A DNA stretch of 64,000 nt from Okeanomitos corallinicola TIOX110 (GCF_038050375.1 NZ_CP150886.1:2025318-2089317), one strand, 5' to 3'. Counted from the first letter of the stretch, positions 54,472-63,998 are shown. Made by a program: numbers and translations. Notes: generated by a model not told the origin, from the letters alone.

Positions 54472-55911
54472 CTATTTCTTCACACTTTCTAGAATGACTT
54501 TTGCTGCACGTCTTCCAGAAATTGTTGCACCTTCCATCGAGTCAATGTAATCCTGTTGGGTGTAACTACCTGCTAGGAAGAAGTTAGGTATGGGAGTTTT
54601 TTGATCAGGACGGTAAGCGTCCATTCCTGGTGCTTCTCTGTATAAAGATTGAGCTAGTTTAACTACGCTGTACCAAGTCATGTTTAGTTCTCTGGACGAA
54701 GGGAACAATTCATGAACTTGTTTAAGCACGTGTTGGGCGATCGCCTCGTTACTTTCTTTGATAAACGGATCTCCCGGTGTTAACACCAACTGCATCAACG
54801 AACCCTCACCAGGACGATAATAGTCTGCGGGACTGGTTAAAGCCAAATCAGCAAAACAAGAAAAATCTGCATCGGCAGTATATAACAAATTATCTATCCC
54901 TTCCGCCTGATTTAACTGTTTACGTTTTTCGGCATCTTGCATTTCTGTCACCCAACCATCAAATCTTAACTGCACTGTCGCCACCGGCACAGCATCAAGT
55001 TTATAAATGTTGTCAAATTCTGACCATTTTCGCCATGCTGGGGGTAAAACTCGCTGAATTCCTGGGATATCACAGGCGCATACATAGGCATCAGCGGTAA
55101 TTACTTCTTCTGTATCACTTTGGGCAACTACTATCCCTGTCACCTTGGTTTCTTGATCAGATTCAGCAAATTGAATTTCCCGCACTTGGCGACGGGTATA
55201 GATTTTTGTACCTCTAGCTTCTAAATATTCAATAATTGGTTTATGTAAATATTCGTGGGGTGAACCTTCCAGCATTCGCAAAATAGAAGCTTCTGTTCTG
55301 ACTGCAAAAAACTGGAAGATTGTCAACATACAACGGGCAGAAATATGATCACAATCAATAAAACCCAAAGCATAAGCGATAGGGTTCCACATCCGTTTAA
55401 TACTGCCTTTACTGCCCCCGTGACTGTAAAACCAGTCAGAAAAGCTGATTTTGTCTAAATCGCGGATATTTCTCATCGCCCCTTCAAAGTCCACCAAACC
55501 CCTAACAATGGGGCTAGTTCCCAGGGCGATCGCATTTTGCAATTTATCCTGAACTGAAAGTTGGGAAGTGGTAAAAAACGCTTTTAAGCCATTGAATGGC
55601 GCGCCGGTAATAAAGCGAAAATCTAAAGCTCCTATTTTGCCACCTTTGTTGATAAAAGTGTGCAGATGCTCTTTAAGACGTAAATTATTACCTGCTCCTA
55701 CCTTCTCCATTAATTCAAATAGATTATAGTAACAGCCAAAAAAGACGTGCAAACCCATTTCTATGTGGTTGCCATCACCATCTACCCAACTGCCAACTTT
55801 ACCACCGACAAAGGGACGAGATTCAAAAATTTGTACCTCACAACCCGCATCAGCCAAATCTACGGCAGTAGCTAAACCAGCTAATCCCGCACCTACAATT
55901 GCAACACGCAT
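54472..55911 (-). CDS. crtQ: Zeta-carotene desaturase
   Basis: 479 residues from the ATG at 55911 ([20 protein letters not shown]), the family's usual start. The N-terminal FAD-binding Rossmann motif [10 protein letters not shown] is followed by [20 protein letters not shown] (~36-55), [15 protein letters not shown] and the C-terminal [19 protein letters not shown] (~447-465), which closes the FAD site. It converts 9,9'-di-cis-zeta-carotene to lycopene with plastoquinone as electron acceptor, at the membrane. It is the plant-type CrtQ, not the bacterial CrtI. The SRPBCC gene lies downstream on the same strand. Confidence 0.94.
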   Translation of the reverse strand: MRVAIVGAGLAGLATAVDLADAGCEVQIFESRPFVGGKVGSWVDGDGNHIEMGLHVFFGCYYNLFELMEKVGAGNNLRLKEHLHTFINKGGKIGALDFRFITGAPFNGLKAFFTTSQLSVQDKLQNAIALGTSPIVRGLVDFEGAMRNIRDLDKISFSDWFYSHGGSKGSIKRMWNPIAYALGFIDCDHISARCMLTIFQFFAVRTEASILRMLEGSPHEYLHKPIIEYLEARGTKIYTRRQVREIQFAESDQETKVTGIVVAQSDTEEVITADAYVCACDIPGIQRVLPPAWRKWSEFDNIYKLDAVPVATVQLRFDGWVTEMQDAEKRKQLNQAEGIDNLLYTADADFSCFADLALTSPADYYRPGEGSLMQLVLTPGDPFIKESNEAIAQHVLKQVHELFPSSRELNMTWYSVVKLAQSLYREAPGMDAYRPDQKTPIPNFFLAGSYTQQDYIDSMEGATISGRRAAKVILESVKK

Positions 55912-56032
55912 TCCCAATTTCCTTATTGCTTACACCAAGCTGCGTTATCAGTTTCTTTACAAATTGTAACTGTCTTGGTGTCAGAATTGGTGATTGATTG
56001 GGAAGTGGGGAAAGGTGATGGGGAGACGCACT

Positions 56033-56062
56033 AAGCGATAGCCTGCGTGGCGTAGCCACAGC
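56033..56062. repeat. Repeat-like GCGATAGCCTGCGTGGCGTAGCCACAGC
   Basis: GC-rich island with GTGGC/GCCAC arms in AT-rich DNA, of the family seen (diverged) at 25684. Common in cyanobacterial spacers. Confidence 0.5.
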
Positions 56063-56122
56063 CAAAGTGTAGGGAGATGGAGAGAAAAAGATTTTTCCCA
56101 ATCACCAATCACCAGTCACCAA

Positions 56123-56290
56123 TTACCCATTCTCCTTAGTTTCTTCAGAGGTAGGTAAACTTCTAATTAGTTCACGAATCACATCCGTAGCTGGTCTACC
56201 TGTTTGTTGACAATATTTTTCTAATTTTTCTGCTTCCTGGGTTGCCAGGTTGACGGTGATACGTTTAACAGCCCATTTTTTATTAGTCAT
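56123..56290 (-). CDS. Small ribbon-helix-helix (CopG-like) regulator
   Basis: 55 residues from the ATG at 56290 (a second ATG at 56296 adds two residues). KRITVNLATQEAEKLEKYCQ followed by GRPATDVIRELIRSLP is the strand-helix-helix pattern of CopG/Arc-type DNA-binding proteins, with Thr/Asn in the strand as DNA contacts. No toxin gene is adjacent, so it may be a single regulator or an orphan antitoxin. It is divergent from nothing nearby; crtQ lies 210 bases further on the same strand. Confidence 0.75.
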   Translation of the reverse strand: MTNKKWAVKRITVNLATQEAEKLEKYCQQTGRPATDVIRELIRSLPTSEETKENG

Positions 56291-56296
56291 TATCAT

Positions 56297-56884
56297 GCAA
56301 CTTGCTATGTGTTAATAGTCATCCAGAATATGTCTGGTGTAAAAGGAGAAAATGATACTATCAGAGATAGTGAAAACAGATCAGAAAATCATCAATAAAA
56401 CTAAAAATGTTCGGTAAAGTTTGGGTAAAGTTTCCAACAAAGTCAACAGATTATATTGATCTTTTTAACCATAAATTATGCAGCAAGAACCTTCAGAGTT
56501 CATTGTAGAAAACCACAGATTAGGGTTTAATTATATAACTCAGTACGCACTTCATACTTATACATACTAACTTAGATGAGATATTGATTGGTAAGAATTC
56601 GGGGCTTAGGAATAGCTTGGTAGAGATGAGGAAAGTAAGTGAGATTTTGTCATCAATGCTTAGGTAGATGAGACTTAAAAACTATAGTTATGATTAAGTG
56701 AAAAGCAAAAATAAATAATCAAAATTTATTATCAGTAATTAAACGGATATGAACTCAGATTGGAGAAGGTAAATATTAGTTGCTTAGTTAGTTTGTACTG
56801 TACTGTTATTAGCTAAACAGTGACAACATGAATGTCATGTAATCATCCAGGAATTAGGAGTCAGGATATCCTAACTCCTTTTAA
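56297..56884. other. Intergenic region, 588 bases
   Basis: AT-rich, with stop codons throughout all frames; the longest ATG frame (from about 56478) has only some 30 codons and no family features. No tRNA, terminator or strong repeat was seen. Confidence 0.4.
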
Positions 56885-58516
56885 TTAACTTTTAGGAAAT
56901 TGGGGCATAAGTTGGAGAGTACCGATACCTAAATCCTGAGCAGAAAGCGATCGCACTTCAAATAGTGCCATCATGTCCTTTAACTGGGGATTGCCACGAG
57001 AAGCACCGGTTAAACCCTTAGCAATAATCAGGCCGCAATAACCATTAGTTTTCTCACAGCGTTGATTCCATTTTTTCCTAGCCTCAACATGAGTCGGATC
57101 ATGATCCAAAAATTCCCCAAACAGGAACAATTCCTCATTCTCTGTTTGTAACAAACCTAAATCATATCGTTCACCCTCTAAAGGATTAGCTCCTGGATTA
57201 AAACAAATAGCTTTCAATCCTCCAGCAGCTTGAATATTCTCAATAATAGTTTTAGCCTTGGGACGAGAAGTTTGAATTAAAATCACAGGTAAACCATCAC
57301 CGACTGGTTTAATTTCCTCTCCTACATGGATTTTTACCTCTTGACGTAAAGAATTCAACATTTCCCAAGAAATTACCCCCAAATTTAGAAAAGAATCATC
57401 TGGGATCAAATCATCTCTTAATGAATGCAATCCTGGTGAATCTAACTCATCTTCATCCAGACCCAAACCTGCCATTTCTTCTAAGTCTGCTGCTAATTCT
57501 GGCAGCGTAGAAACCCTGACAGAGACTGACTTAATCTCTTCATCATTGTCAGGGATAGGAATACGATAACGTTTATTGAGAGGGGGAAAATCTTCCTCAT
57601 ATATCTGATGACGATAATCACGCACAAAACGCAGTAAGCTTTCTGTAGCCACCAGTGCTACCAGTGCTTCTTCCTCATATAAAACTGAACGTAAACCTTC
57701 CAAGGGGTGAATATTTCCAAAAGTAGGTTCAATTTCCGAAATAGGTAAATCTGCTAAATCCTCATCTTCGTCTTCGTCTTCGTCTTCATCTTCGTTAACC
57801 TGATCAAAAGTCAGAAATATACAATCCTGTTTTAAAAAAGCCTCCTCTAAACCTTCGCCATCTTCCATGACATCAGCACGAAACCGTTTGAGAGAATCTT
57901 CTGAACGGTAGAATAAGATACCATATTCCATGCCTAGCATTCCCATGACTGAGGCATAAAGTGTCCCGACATCCCATTTATTTATTTCTATGGATAATAT
58001 TTGTTGTTCTTCTAGAAAATTCCACGGTGCAGCTTTCCAGACTTGATAAGCTTTTTCAGTTAAGAGTTGTGCATATTGAGGCGGTAAATTAGGCACTTGA
58101 CTGTCAATGATATCCGCAAAAGAGCGGAACATTTCATCAATTAATGGTAATTCTGGCGAGTATTCAATGGTAATATCCAAATCTTGCAAAACTCCCCGCA
58201 GATAAAATTGTATTTCTCGGTCTTTGACCACAATTTTCTGGGGTCTACCAGGTTTTGCTGGGCTGTGTGGATGCTCCATAGCTCGCATTAAGGTGCGGAC
58301 TACTGCTTCTGGACCAAGGGATGGAGAAACTATATCCATACCTCTGACAATACCTTGAGAACCATCTACCCAGAGAATACAGTCTCCCTGAGAATCTTCT
58401 GAGTCTCTGTTTTGCTGGGTTGGTGATGACAACGGACGGCGATCACCCTCCCATATAGAATCCATTTGCGTTAAATTCTTCAACCGACGATTGGTAGAGC
58501 GATTAAAACTTGTCAT
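56885..58516 (-). CDS. Conserved cyanobacterial protein of unknown function with acidic repeat
   Basis: 543 residues, soluble. Recognisable parts are: an N-terminal low-complexity region; ILWVDGSQGIVRGMDIV (~47-63) with PGRPQKIVVKDREIQFYLRG (~88-107); an acidic run NEDEDEDEDEDEDL near residue 243-256; FVRDYRHQIYEEDFPPLNKR; and a C-terminal domain (~385-520) with PVILIQTSRPKAKTIIENIQ and YDLGLLQTENEELFLF, which looks like an alpha/beta fold. I recall similar proteins across cyanobacteria (DUF6930-type), without known role. The acidic run comes from a TCTTCG hexamer repeat (57771-57796), likely to vary in length. Confidence 0.7.
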   Translation of the reverse strand: MTSFNRSTNRRLKNLTQMDSIWEGDRRPLSSPTQQNRDSEDSQGDCILWVDGSQGIVRGMDIVSPSLGPEAVVRTLMRAMEHPHSPAKPGRPQKIVVKDREIQFYLRGVLQDLDITIEYSPELPLIDEMFRSFADIIDSQVPNLPPQYAQLLTEKAYQVWKAAPWNFLEEQQILSIEINKWDVGTLYASVMGMLGMEYGILFYRSEDSLKRFRADVMEDGEGLEEAFLKQDCIFLTFDQVNEDEDEDEDEDEDLADLPISEIEPTFGNIHPLEGLRSVLYEEEALVALVATESLLRFVRDYRHQIYEEDFPPLNKRYRIPIPDNDEEIKSVSVRVSTLPELAADLEEMAGLGLDEDELDSPGLHSLRDDLIPDDSFLNLGVISWEMLNSLRQEVKIHVGEEIKPVGDGLPVILIQTSRPKAKTIIENIQAAGGLKAICFNPGANPLEGERYDLGLLQTENEELFLFGEFLDHDPTHVEARKKWNQRCEKTNGYCGLIIAKGLTGASRGNPQLKDMMALFEVRSLSAQDLGIGTLQLMPQFPKS

Positions 58517-58840
58517 AGAGTGAGTTGTCGAAAAATTTATGTAAAAGTAAATTATGGGTATTAGCTAGGATTAGGAGCAAGTTTTCCTGGCTGTTGAAGA
58601 TTTGTAGTTACTCAAATGGCTTCAATACTGCAAAAATCAAGATGTTTCATCTTTAAAATCAACCTAGTCTCTCAATTCTAGAATAAAAGATCATAAGCTG
58701 CTGTTGACAAAGATGGAGAATTTAACTTCTTCACTCGTCAATGTCGCTAGAATAAAAGAAAAAATAGGAAAATCAGCCTAGCGGCTATCAACAGCATACA
58801 CTGAATCATATTTAGGCTAAATTAAGGAGTGGAAAAACAG
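58517..58840. other. Intergenic region, 324 bases
   Basis: Contains the divergent start regions of the acidic protein and the IscA-type gene. AAGGAG (58824-58829) is the ribosome site for the latter. No other feature seen. Confidence 0.4.
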
Positions 58841-59197
58841 ATGACACAAGCAACCCAAATTCAAGAACGTGGCATTTTGTTGAGTGAAGCAGCACTACGT
58901 CAAGTAAAATCTCTCCAAGCTCAACAAGGGCAAGATTTGTGTTTACGGGTAGGAGTCCGTCAAGGTGGCTGTTCTGGAATGTCTTACATGATGGATTTTG
59001 AAGACATCAGCAAGATCACTCCCCAGGATGACGTTTTTGATTATGATGGTTTTAAAATTGTTTGCGATCGCAAGAGTTTGTTATATCTCTATGGATTGAT
59101 GTTGGATTATAGTAATGCCATGATCGGCGGTGGTTTTCAATTCACTAACCCCAATGCTTCTCAAACCTGCGGTTGCGGTAAATCCTTCGGAGTGTAA
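58841..59197 (+). CDS. A-type iron-sulfur carrier (IscA/SufA/HesB family)
   Basis: 118 residues from the ATG at 58841; a GTG 12 bases upstream overlaps the AAGGAG ribosome site and is less likely. [18 protein letters not shown] (~44-61) gives the first cluster Cys, and [16 protein letters not shown] at the C terminus gives the CxC pair: the three-Cys signature of A-type carriers. [18 protein letters not shown] is the usual first helix. It receives or delivers [2Fe-2S]/[4Fe-4S] clusters; the SUF operon is not in this window, so this is a separate copy. Confidence 0.92.
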   Translation: MTQATQIQERGILLSEAALRQVKSLQAQQGQDLCLRVGVRQGGCSGMSYMMDFEDISKITPQDDVFDYDGFKIVCDRKSLLYLYGLMLDYSNAMIGGGFQFTNPNASQTCGCGKSFGV

Positions 59198-59222
59198 TAT
59201 ATATAGTCAATGGTCAGATGTT

Positions 59223-59327
59223 AGGTGACAGGTGACAGGTTACAGGTTACAGGTGACAGGTTACAGGTTACAGGTGACAGGTGACAGGTGACAGGTGACA
59301 GGTTACAGGTGACAGGTTACAGGTGAC
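59223..59327. repeat. Heptamer tandem repeat, 15 copies of AGGTGAC/AGGTTAC
   Basis: Uninterrupted 7-base units; each is either AGGTGAC or AGGTTAC, in the order G G T T G T T G G G G T G T G. Shorter runs of AGGTGAC occur at 9681-9710, 48261-48280 and, inverted, at 54450-54474. This is a classic cyanobacterial STRR. Confidence 0.92.
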
Positions 59328-59365
59328 AGTAATAATTTTACCAATTACCAATTACCAATTACCTC

Positions 59366-59421
59366 TGACTAATGACTAATGACTAATGACTAATGACAAA
59401 TGACTAATGACAAATGACTAT
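59366..59421. repeat. Second heptamer repeat TGACTAA/TGACAAA, 8 copies, overlapping a start codon
   Basis: Units of 7 bases from 59366, the last (TGACTAT) containing the second codon of the TPR gene; its ATG (59414) lies in the repeat. The two repeat arrays lie 38 bases apart. Confidence 0.88.
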
Positions 59422-59836
59422 AGCAATTGAAGAATTATTTGATACTGGTTTAAAAAGATATAAAGAAGGCGAGTCTGTAGCAACTTTAATTCCCGTATTT
59501 AAAGAAGTGTGCGATCGCTCTCCTAGAGCTAGTTCAGCGTGGATTTGTTTATCTTGGTTATATCTTCTAGATGATCAAGGCCAGTTAGCTTATAAAGCTG
59601 CAAGCAAAGCTGTTAAAATTAATCCTCAAGATCCACAAGCGAGAATTAATCTAGCTTTAGCAATGTTAGAAACCGGTCACAAAGGTTTGCGAGAACATAT
59701 TGACTTTGCCCAACAGTTGATTTTTGTCAACAATGAATGGGAAGAAGAAGTTAAAAATAGCATTGAAGATGGTTTAACCAGAAAACCAGATTGGAAAAAC
59801 CTAACTAAAGTGAGAAAATGGCTATTTGAAGAATAA
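59414..59836 (+). CDS. TPR-repeat protein
   Basis: 140 residues, all helical. Helix pairs around FDTGLKRYKEGESVATLIPV (~9-28), ASSAWICLSWLYLLDDQGQL (~39-58), AYKAASKAVKINPQDPQARI (~59-78) and NLALAMLETGHKGLREHID (~79-97) match tetratricopeptide spacing. It is a small, soluble protein-protein interaction module conserved in filamentous cyanobacteria; no partner can be inferred from neighbours. The ATG lies in a heptamer repeat and no Shine-Dalgarno sequence is visible, so expression may depend on a leaderless or weakly initiated message. Confidence 0.8.
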   Translation: MTIAIEELFDTGLKRYKEGESVATLIPVFKEVCDRSPRASSAWICLSWLYLLDDQGQLAYKAASKAVKINPQDPQARINLALAMLETGHKGLREHIDFAQQLIFVNNEWEEEVKNSIEDGLTRKPDWKNLTKVRKWLFEE

Positions 59837-59921
59837 TTTGTAATTCGTAATTTGTAACTCATAATTCGTAATTTGTAATTGCGAATTATGCTAATTAACT
59901 AAAAAAAATGACATCAATAAT

Positions 59922-60164
59922 ATGAAAGATAAAGTATTGAATTGGGTAAATACAATATTAGTTATTGACTTTTTCTTGGTAATTTTAGGATTTGGGTGGT
60001 TTGCTATAGCTGTGATTGGCAATGCTTCAGGAATCAACTTAGGTTTAGATTTATGGCATAAATTATGGCAGCCACTATTTAACCCAGCCATAGGTATATT
60101 GATGGGTGGGGCATTATTAAGTGGTATTAGTAGTTGGGTGTCTAAGAAATTGATGAAAAGTTAG
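59922..60164 (+). CDS. Small membrane protein of unknown function
   Basis: 80 residues with two membrane helices (TILVIDFFLVILGFGWFAIA, ~11-30, and AIGILMGGALLSGISSW, ~56-72) joined by a loop containing NLGLDLWHKLWQPLF. Both ends are charged. It follows the TPR gene by 85 bases of repeats and ends one base before the convergent PIN-like gene. Not recognised beyond conservation I recall in cyanobacteria. Confidence 0.65.
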   Translation: MKDKVLNWVNTILVIDFFLVILGFGWFAIAVIGNASGINLGLDLWHKLWQPLFNPAIGILMGGALLSGISSWVSKKLMKS

Positions 60165-60602
60165 TTAGGATAAAAACTGCTCCATTTCTTGTAATAACAT
60201 CTGACTGTCTTTCCAAGGATTAATTTTACCGTCACGAGAAACTTTTGCAATAAATGGAGCAGGATGCTTGCGAACAAACTTTTCCATTTTGTCAATTGCT
60301 TTAATAAAAATTTCTGCCATTTCTTCGCCTTTTAAACCTTGGGAAGTCAAAATAAACATTTTGATTTGAGCGCGAGCAATAGCAATTCTTTCTAACTTGT
60401 TTCTGCTGATTCTATCATCTTTAGTCAAAACAACCCAACCTTTTTTACCTATTTCTGGTAGCCAGTCTACATCTTGAGTTCCTTGACCAAAATGTTCATC
60501 GTGAATTTCCACGAAAATACCTGCATTGCGAAGTTTTGCGGGAACAGTTCCTGTACCTAAACATCTATCAATAAAAAAGGTAATTGACTTAGGTGTGGTC
60601 AT
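60165..60602 (-). CDS. PIN-like toxin (DUF5615-type)
   Basis: 145 residues. FFIDRCLGTGTVPAKLRN (~9-26) with an Asp at the start of the fold, DVDWLPEIGKKGWVVLTKDD (~44-63, second acidic cluster) and RIAIARAQIKMFILTSQ match the PIN-like DUF5615 proteins (Mut7-C/VapC-like). These act as RNase toxins of VapBC-like modules. The gene overlaps the antitoxin gene by four bases (ATGA). The usual catalytic acidic residues seem present (Asp12, Asp46, Asp62-Asp63). The target is unknown. Confidence 0.78.
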   Translation of the reverse strand: MTTPKSITFFIDRCLGTGTVPAKLRNAGIFVEIHDEHFGQGTQDVDWLPEIGKKGWVVLTKDDRISRNKLERIAIARAQIKMFILTSQGLKGEEMAEIFIKAIDKMEKFVRKHPAPFIAKVSRDGKINPWKDSQMLLQEMEQFLS

Positions 60603-61291
60603 GCAACAACAGGTAATTCACAGCGGATAGCTTCTTCAATTTTCAGGCGATCGCAGTTATAATCAAAGGCAAGATCCTCGATTGATTCACCAGCCTTTAA
60701 TCGTTCAGCTAAAACCGTAGTAGGAATTCCTGTCTCAGCAATCACAAGACGACCAAAAGCAATTCTGGGATCAATTACAACAATGCGTGGGTTATCTTCT
60801 TCTTGAGAACAAGTAAATGGAAAAAGTTTAATAGCAAGTCCATTCTTGTCAAACTCAATGCGTTGAAAATGAGTATTAAAAGCATTTTTCAAATCTGTTC
60901 GCCAGTATTCTGAGGCATTATTAATCAGAGAACTATATTTTTCTATGAATAAGTCAACTCCATGAGATCGGAATTGTTCACGGGCTAAAAAGTGTGATAA
61001 TTGCAACTGATCCTCAATTTCATCAAGAGCAATTCTTACCTTATCGCGTTGCATTTGGTGGTGTTTACGAATAGCTCTAAGAACATGAATTTCAACGAGG
61101 TTGATAAATGAAAGGAGTTTTGGTTTAATATCTTGAGTTAAAATTAGTTTTTTGGAGAATTGAGAACCATTTGATATTGGTGCTATCCAAGATCGAATAG
61201 TACCTGCTGGAATACGTAGGTATTTAGCGGCATCGCTAATAGAATAGGCAGGAATATCTCTAGGATCAACTTCTCCATAAAGGTTTTTCAT
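60599..61291 (-). CDS. DUF433-type antitoxin with N-terminal MerR-like helix-turn-helix
   Basis: 230 residues, much longer than usual DUF433 antitoxins (~75-100). The N-terminal AYSISDAAKYLRIPAGTIRS (~15-34) is a MerR/excisionase-like HTH; the middle (~55-165) is helical and unassigned; the C-terminal DPRIAFGRLVIAETGIPTTV (~174-193) with LAERLKAGESIEDLAFDYN is the DUF433 domain, which binds DNA and neutralises PIN-like toxins. So this looks like an antitoxin with a second DNA-binding domain. Translationally coupled to the toxin gene. Confidence 0.78.
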   Translation of the reverse strand: MKNLYGEVDPRDIPAYSISDAAKYLRIPAGTIRSWIAPISNGSQFSKKLILTQDIKPKLLSFINLVEIHVLRAIRKHHQMQRDKVRIALDEIEDQLQLSHFLAREQFRSHGVDLFIEKYSSLINNASEYWRTDLKNAFNTHFQRIEFDKNGLAIKLFPFTCSQEEDNPRIVVIDPRIAFGRLVIAETGIPTTVLAERLKAGESIEDLAFDYNCDRLKIEEAIRCELPVVA

Positions 61292-61440
61292 AAACTTACC
61301 TACCAGAGATGTTCTTGTTTATTATTTATATCATGTTTGGGATATTGGGATATCAATAATATCAATTATTGAAGGGAATAGGGTGTAAGATGTAAGGAAA
61401 AAATTTATTATTTCTCCTGACTCTTATTACCCATTACCTA

Positions 61441-62361
61441 TTATTTCAAAATTTCCTTTAATGCTGATTGCAAATTCGGATACTGATAATTAAAACCTGT
61501 AGATTGGGTACGTTGAGGTAATACTTTTTGTCCTTCTAAAACCACAATTGCCCCATCACCTAACATCGCTTCCAAGGCAAAACCAGGCACAGGCAACCAA
61601 GAAGGACGATTCATCACTTGCCCCATCGTATTACTTAAATCTGTCATCCGCACCGGATTAGGGGCAGTGGCATTATACACACCTTTCATATTAGGCTGAG
61701 TTAAAGCTCGAATAATTAAATTCACCATATCATCTAGGTGAATCCAAGAAAACCACTGACGACCGTTACCAATAGGACCACCTGCAAAAAGTTTAAAGGG
61801 AGTAATCATTTTCCCCAAAGCGCCACCATGACCTAAAACAATGCCAAAGCGCAAGATTACCAAACGCACATCAGTCTCTGTTACCTTTTTGGCTTCTGCT
61901 TCCCATTCTTGACAGACTTGGGCTAAAAAATCTTGACCGGAGGGGCTATTTTCTTCAAAAGTAGCGGTTTCGCTCGTACCGTAGTAACCAATGGCTGAAG
62001 CGTTGACTAGCACAGTAGGTTTGGGGTTAGCTTTAGCGATCGCTTCGACAAGTTTTTGTGTACATAATTTGCGGCTATTGAGGATGGCTTGCTTCCGTTC
62101 CGGTGTCCAGCGTTCTTCAGCAATGGGTTCTCCTGCCAAATTCACCACACCATCACAACCAACAACCGCATCTTGCCAAGCACCGGATACATTTGGTGTA
62201 TAAGCCCTGATTTCGACATTGGGAAAAGCCTGAGATGGAAAAACCTTATGGGCATGATTGGTGTTTCGGCTTAATACTAAGACTTTATTACCTTCATCTT
62301 GCAGCCGTTTCACTAAACGACTACCTACAAATCCTGTGGCTCCCGTGATTACTACTTTCAT
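61441..62361 (-). CDS. TIGR01777-type NAD(P)-dependent epimerase/SDR protein
   Basis: 306 residues from the ATG at 62361 (MKVVITGATGFVGSRLVKRL). Rossmann motif GATGFVG (7-13); YYGTSETATFEENSPSG (~124-140) carries the YYG...E/S signature of the TIGR01777 (YfcH/SulA-like) family in place of the classical YxxxK; GNGRQWFSWIHLDDM (~189-203) and PVRMTDLSNTMGQVMNRPSW (~226-245) complete it. In plants relatives act at chloroplast division sites (GC1/SulA); in cyanobacteria the role of this family includes cell division, but that is not certain for this gene. Confidence 0.87.
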   Translation of the reverse strand: MKVVITGATGFVGSRLVKRLQDEGNKVLVLSRNTNHAHKVFPSQAFPNVEIRAYTPNVSGAWQDAVVGCDGVVNLAGEPIAEERWTPERKQAILNSRKLCTQKLVEAIAKANPKPTVLVNASAIGYYGTSETATFEENSPSGQDFLAQVCQEWEAEAKKVTETDVRLVILRFGIVLGHGGALGKMITPFKLFAGGPIGNGRQWFSWIHLDDMVNLIIRALTQPNMKGVYNATAPNPVRMTDLSNTMGQVMNRPSWLPVPGFALEAMLGDGAIVVLEGQKVLPQRTQSTGFNYQYPNLQSALKEILK

Positions 62362-62525
62362 TGTTAACCTAAACTCAAGCACATTGTACCAGTCTTCACT
62401 GTTAACTTAATTTAACAATTTTTGAGGCTGTACTGTCTGTTGTTAAGTTAGTTAATATTCTTGACAGAAATGAATCTTGAAACATACATTATACAAGATT
62501 TCTAGCACTGTTACCTATCACCTGA

Positions 62526-62675
62526 TTAACTGGCGTGTTCCCAGTCACTGAGTAATTCACGTTGCTGGGTTTTGGCTTTGGTTTTACGGACAGGTACTTT
62601 AGGAGTACCAATATCTACATTAGCAAAAGACTGTTTTATCTTTTTGGTAGACTTTTTTTCTTGTGTTGTAGTCAT
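62526..62675 (-). CDS. Small basic hypothetical protein
   Basis: 49 residues. A Lys-rich, low-complexity N terminus (MTTTQEKKSTKKIKQSFANV) leads to VDIGTPKVPVRKTKAKTQQR and a C-terminal RELLSDWEHAS. It looks like the short conserved proteins found in filamentous cyanobacteria; the DWEHAS end suggests a real peptide rather than a chance frame. The ATG at 62675 lacks a strong ribosome site. Function unknown. Confidence 0.5.
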   Translation of the reverse strand: MTTTQEKKSTKKIKQSFANVDIGTPKVPVRKTKAKTQQRELLSDWEHAS

Positions 62676-62786
62676 GGTTGTATAGCTTAGATATAACTCC
62701 GGTTCTAATCTATAACATCATTTTTTTGTCAACACATTCCGGAAGAAATATTTTATTTTGTCAGAAAGTTTGTATGTACAATCAGG

Positions 62787-63998
62787 CTATCGAGAAATAG
62801 TAGGATTAACTACAGAAAAACCTTCTCTTTTAGATTGGGTATATCTTTCCTCTACTTGAAAATTTATTCGATGACTAATCTTGCCAGTTCTAGCTTCCAG
62901 CCTCCATTTTCCAGGGCGTAAATGCCAAAAAATCTCATTATTTGACTGTGTAGATAACCTTTGACCATTTAGCCACCACTCGACAGACTGATGAGAATTT
63001 CCAGCTAGTTTAAATTCTAGTTTTTGCTGTTCTTTTTCACCGGGATAGATCAGAAATAAATCACCATCACGGGGTGATAAAATTCTTAATTGATCAGAAA
63101 TAAAATTTGATTGTGGTTGTTTTTCTAACCATTGATTATACACAGGTGATAAATGGAAATCAGTAGAATTTTCGTAAGCAATTTTATCTGTGGGTGCAAA
63201 ATATTCCTGTACTACTGAATCACAATCAGGTGTAGGTTTCAACCCAGTGTTGGCACAGATGGGCAATTGCACTAACCCTGCTGGTGCTGAAAAGTCAGCA
63301 GGAGTTTGATGTTCATGTAAATGTAACATGATGCGATTCCACAAAGGTGCAGCACCTGTAACACCAGAGACCTGACGCATGGGTTCACCGTTGAAATTTC
63401 CTACCCAAGTAGCGACGGTGTAGTCAGTGGAAAAACCTACTGTCCATGTATCTCGATAGTTAGACGAAGTGCCAGTTTTGACAGCTGTGGGGAAGGGTAG
63501 GTTTAATACTGAGTCTACACCAAAAGCATTGGCGCGGGCATAGCGATCGCTTAACATATCAATAATTAATTGCCAGTTTATAGGTTGGGAAATGGAAGAT
63601 TGAGAAGGGGATGAAGGATGATTTAAGATAGTAATTAAAGGCTGTTTTTCTCCTAAGTTAGCTATGGTTAAATAAGCCCGTGCTAATTCCCATAAGCTCA
63701 CCTCACCACCACCCAAAGCCAAACCCAAACCATAATATTCAGAACTTTGATTTAAGTTTTTAAAACCTAATTGATGCAGACGATTTAAAAAAGTATCTAC
63801 ACCGATTTTTTCTAATGTTCTAACTGCGGGGATATTTAAAGAATTTGCTAAAGCAATTCTCACTCTTACAGGCCCTAAAAATTGATTTGTATAATCTTTG
63901 GGACTATATAATTTTGCACCGGGAATGGCATAATGGGAAGGAACATCAGCTAAAATAGAATTAGGTTTAATCACACTTTTTTCTAATGCTAATTCATA
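62787..63998 (-). CDS. pbpC: Penicillin-binding protein 1C, C-terminal part (gene runs off the right edge)
   Basis: The frame is open to the window edge (upstream residues read YELALEKSVIKPNS), so only ~403 C-terminal residues are seen. The transpeptidase KTG motif is VKTGTSSNYRDTWTVGF (near residue 165 of the visible part); the SxN motif and nucleophile Ser lie beyond or near the edge. The C-terminal ~90 residues (LRILSPRDGDLFLIYPGEKE and VEWWLNGQRL) form the BiPBP_C domain that distinguishes PBP1C from PBP1A/1B. The enzyme builds and cross-links peptidoglycan in the periplasm. The last residues NPTISR are at the stop at 62787. Confidence 0.9.
   Translation of the reverse strand, partial: YELALEKSVIKPNSILADVPSHYAIPGAKLYSPKDYTNQFLGPVRVRIALANSLNIPAVRTLEKIGVDTFLNRLHQLGFKNLNQSSEYYGLGLALGGGEVSLWELARAYLTIANLGEKQPLITILNHPSSPSQSSISQPINWQLIIDMLSDRYARANAFGVDSVLNLPFPTAVKTGTSSNYRDTWTVGFSTDYTVATWVGNFNGEPMRQVSGVTGAAPLWNRIMLHLHEHQTPADFSAPAGLVQLPICANTGLKPTPDCDSVVQEYFAPTDKIAYENSTDFHLSPVYNQWLEKQPQSNFISDQLRILSPRDGDLFLIYPGEKEQQKLEFKLAGNSHQSVEWWLNGQRLSTQSNNEIFWHLRPGKWRLEARTGKISHRINFQVEERYTQSKREGFSVVNPTISR

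Noticed and set aside
59223-59421. CRISPR array
   Set aside because: The units are 7 bases and contiguous with no unique spacers, so they are STRR repeats.
61991-62274. Plus-strand frames inside the TIGR01777 gene
   Set aside because: They are shadows of a well-conserved minus-strand gene with no motifs of their own.
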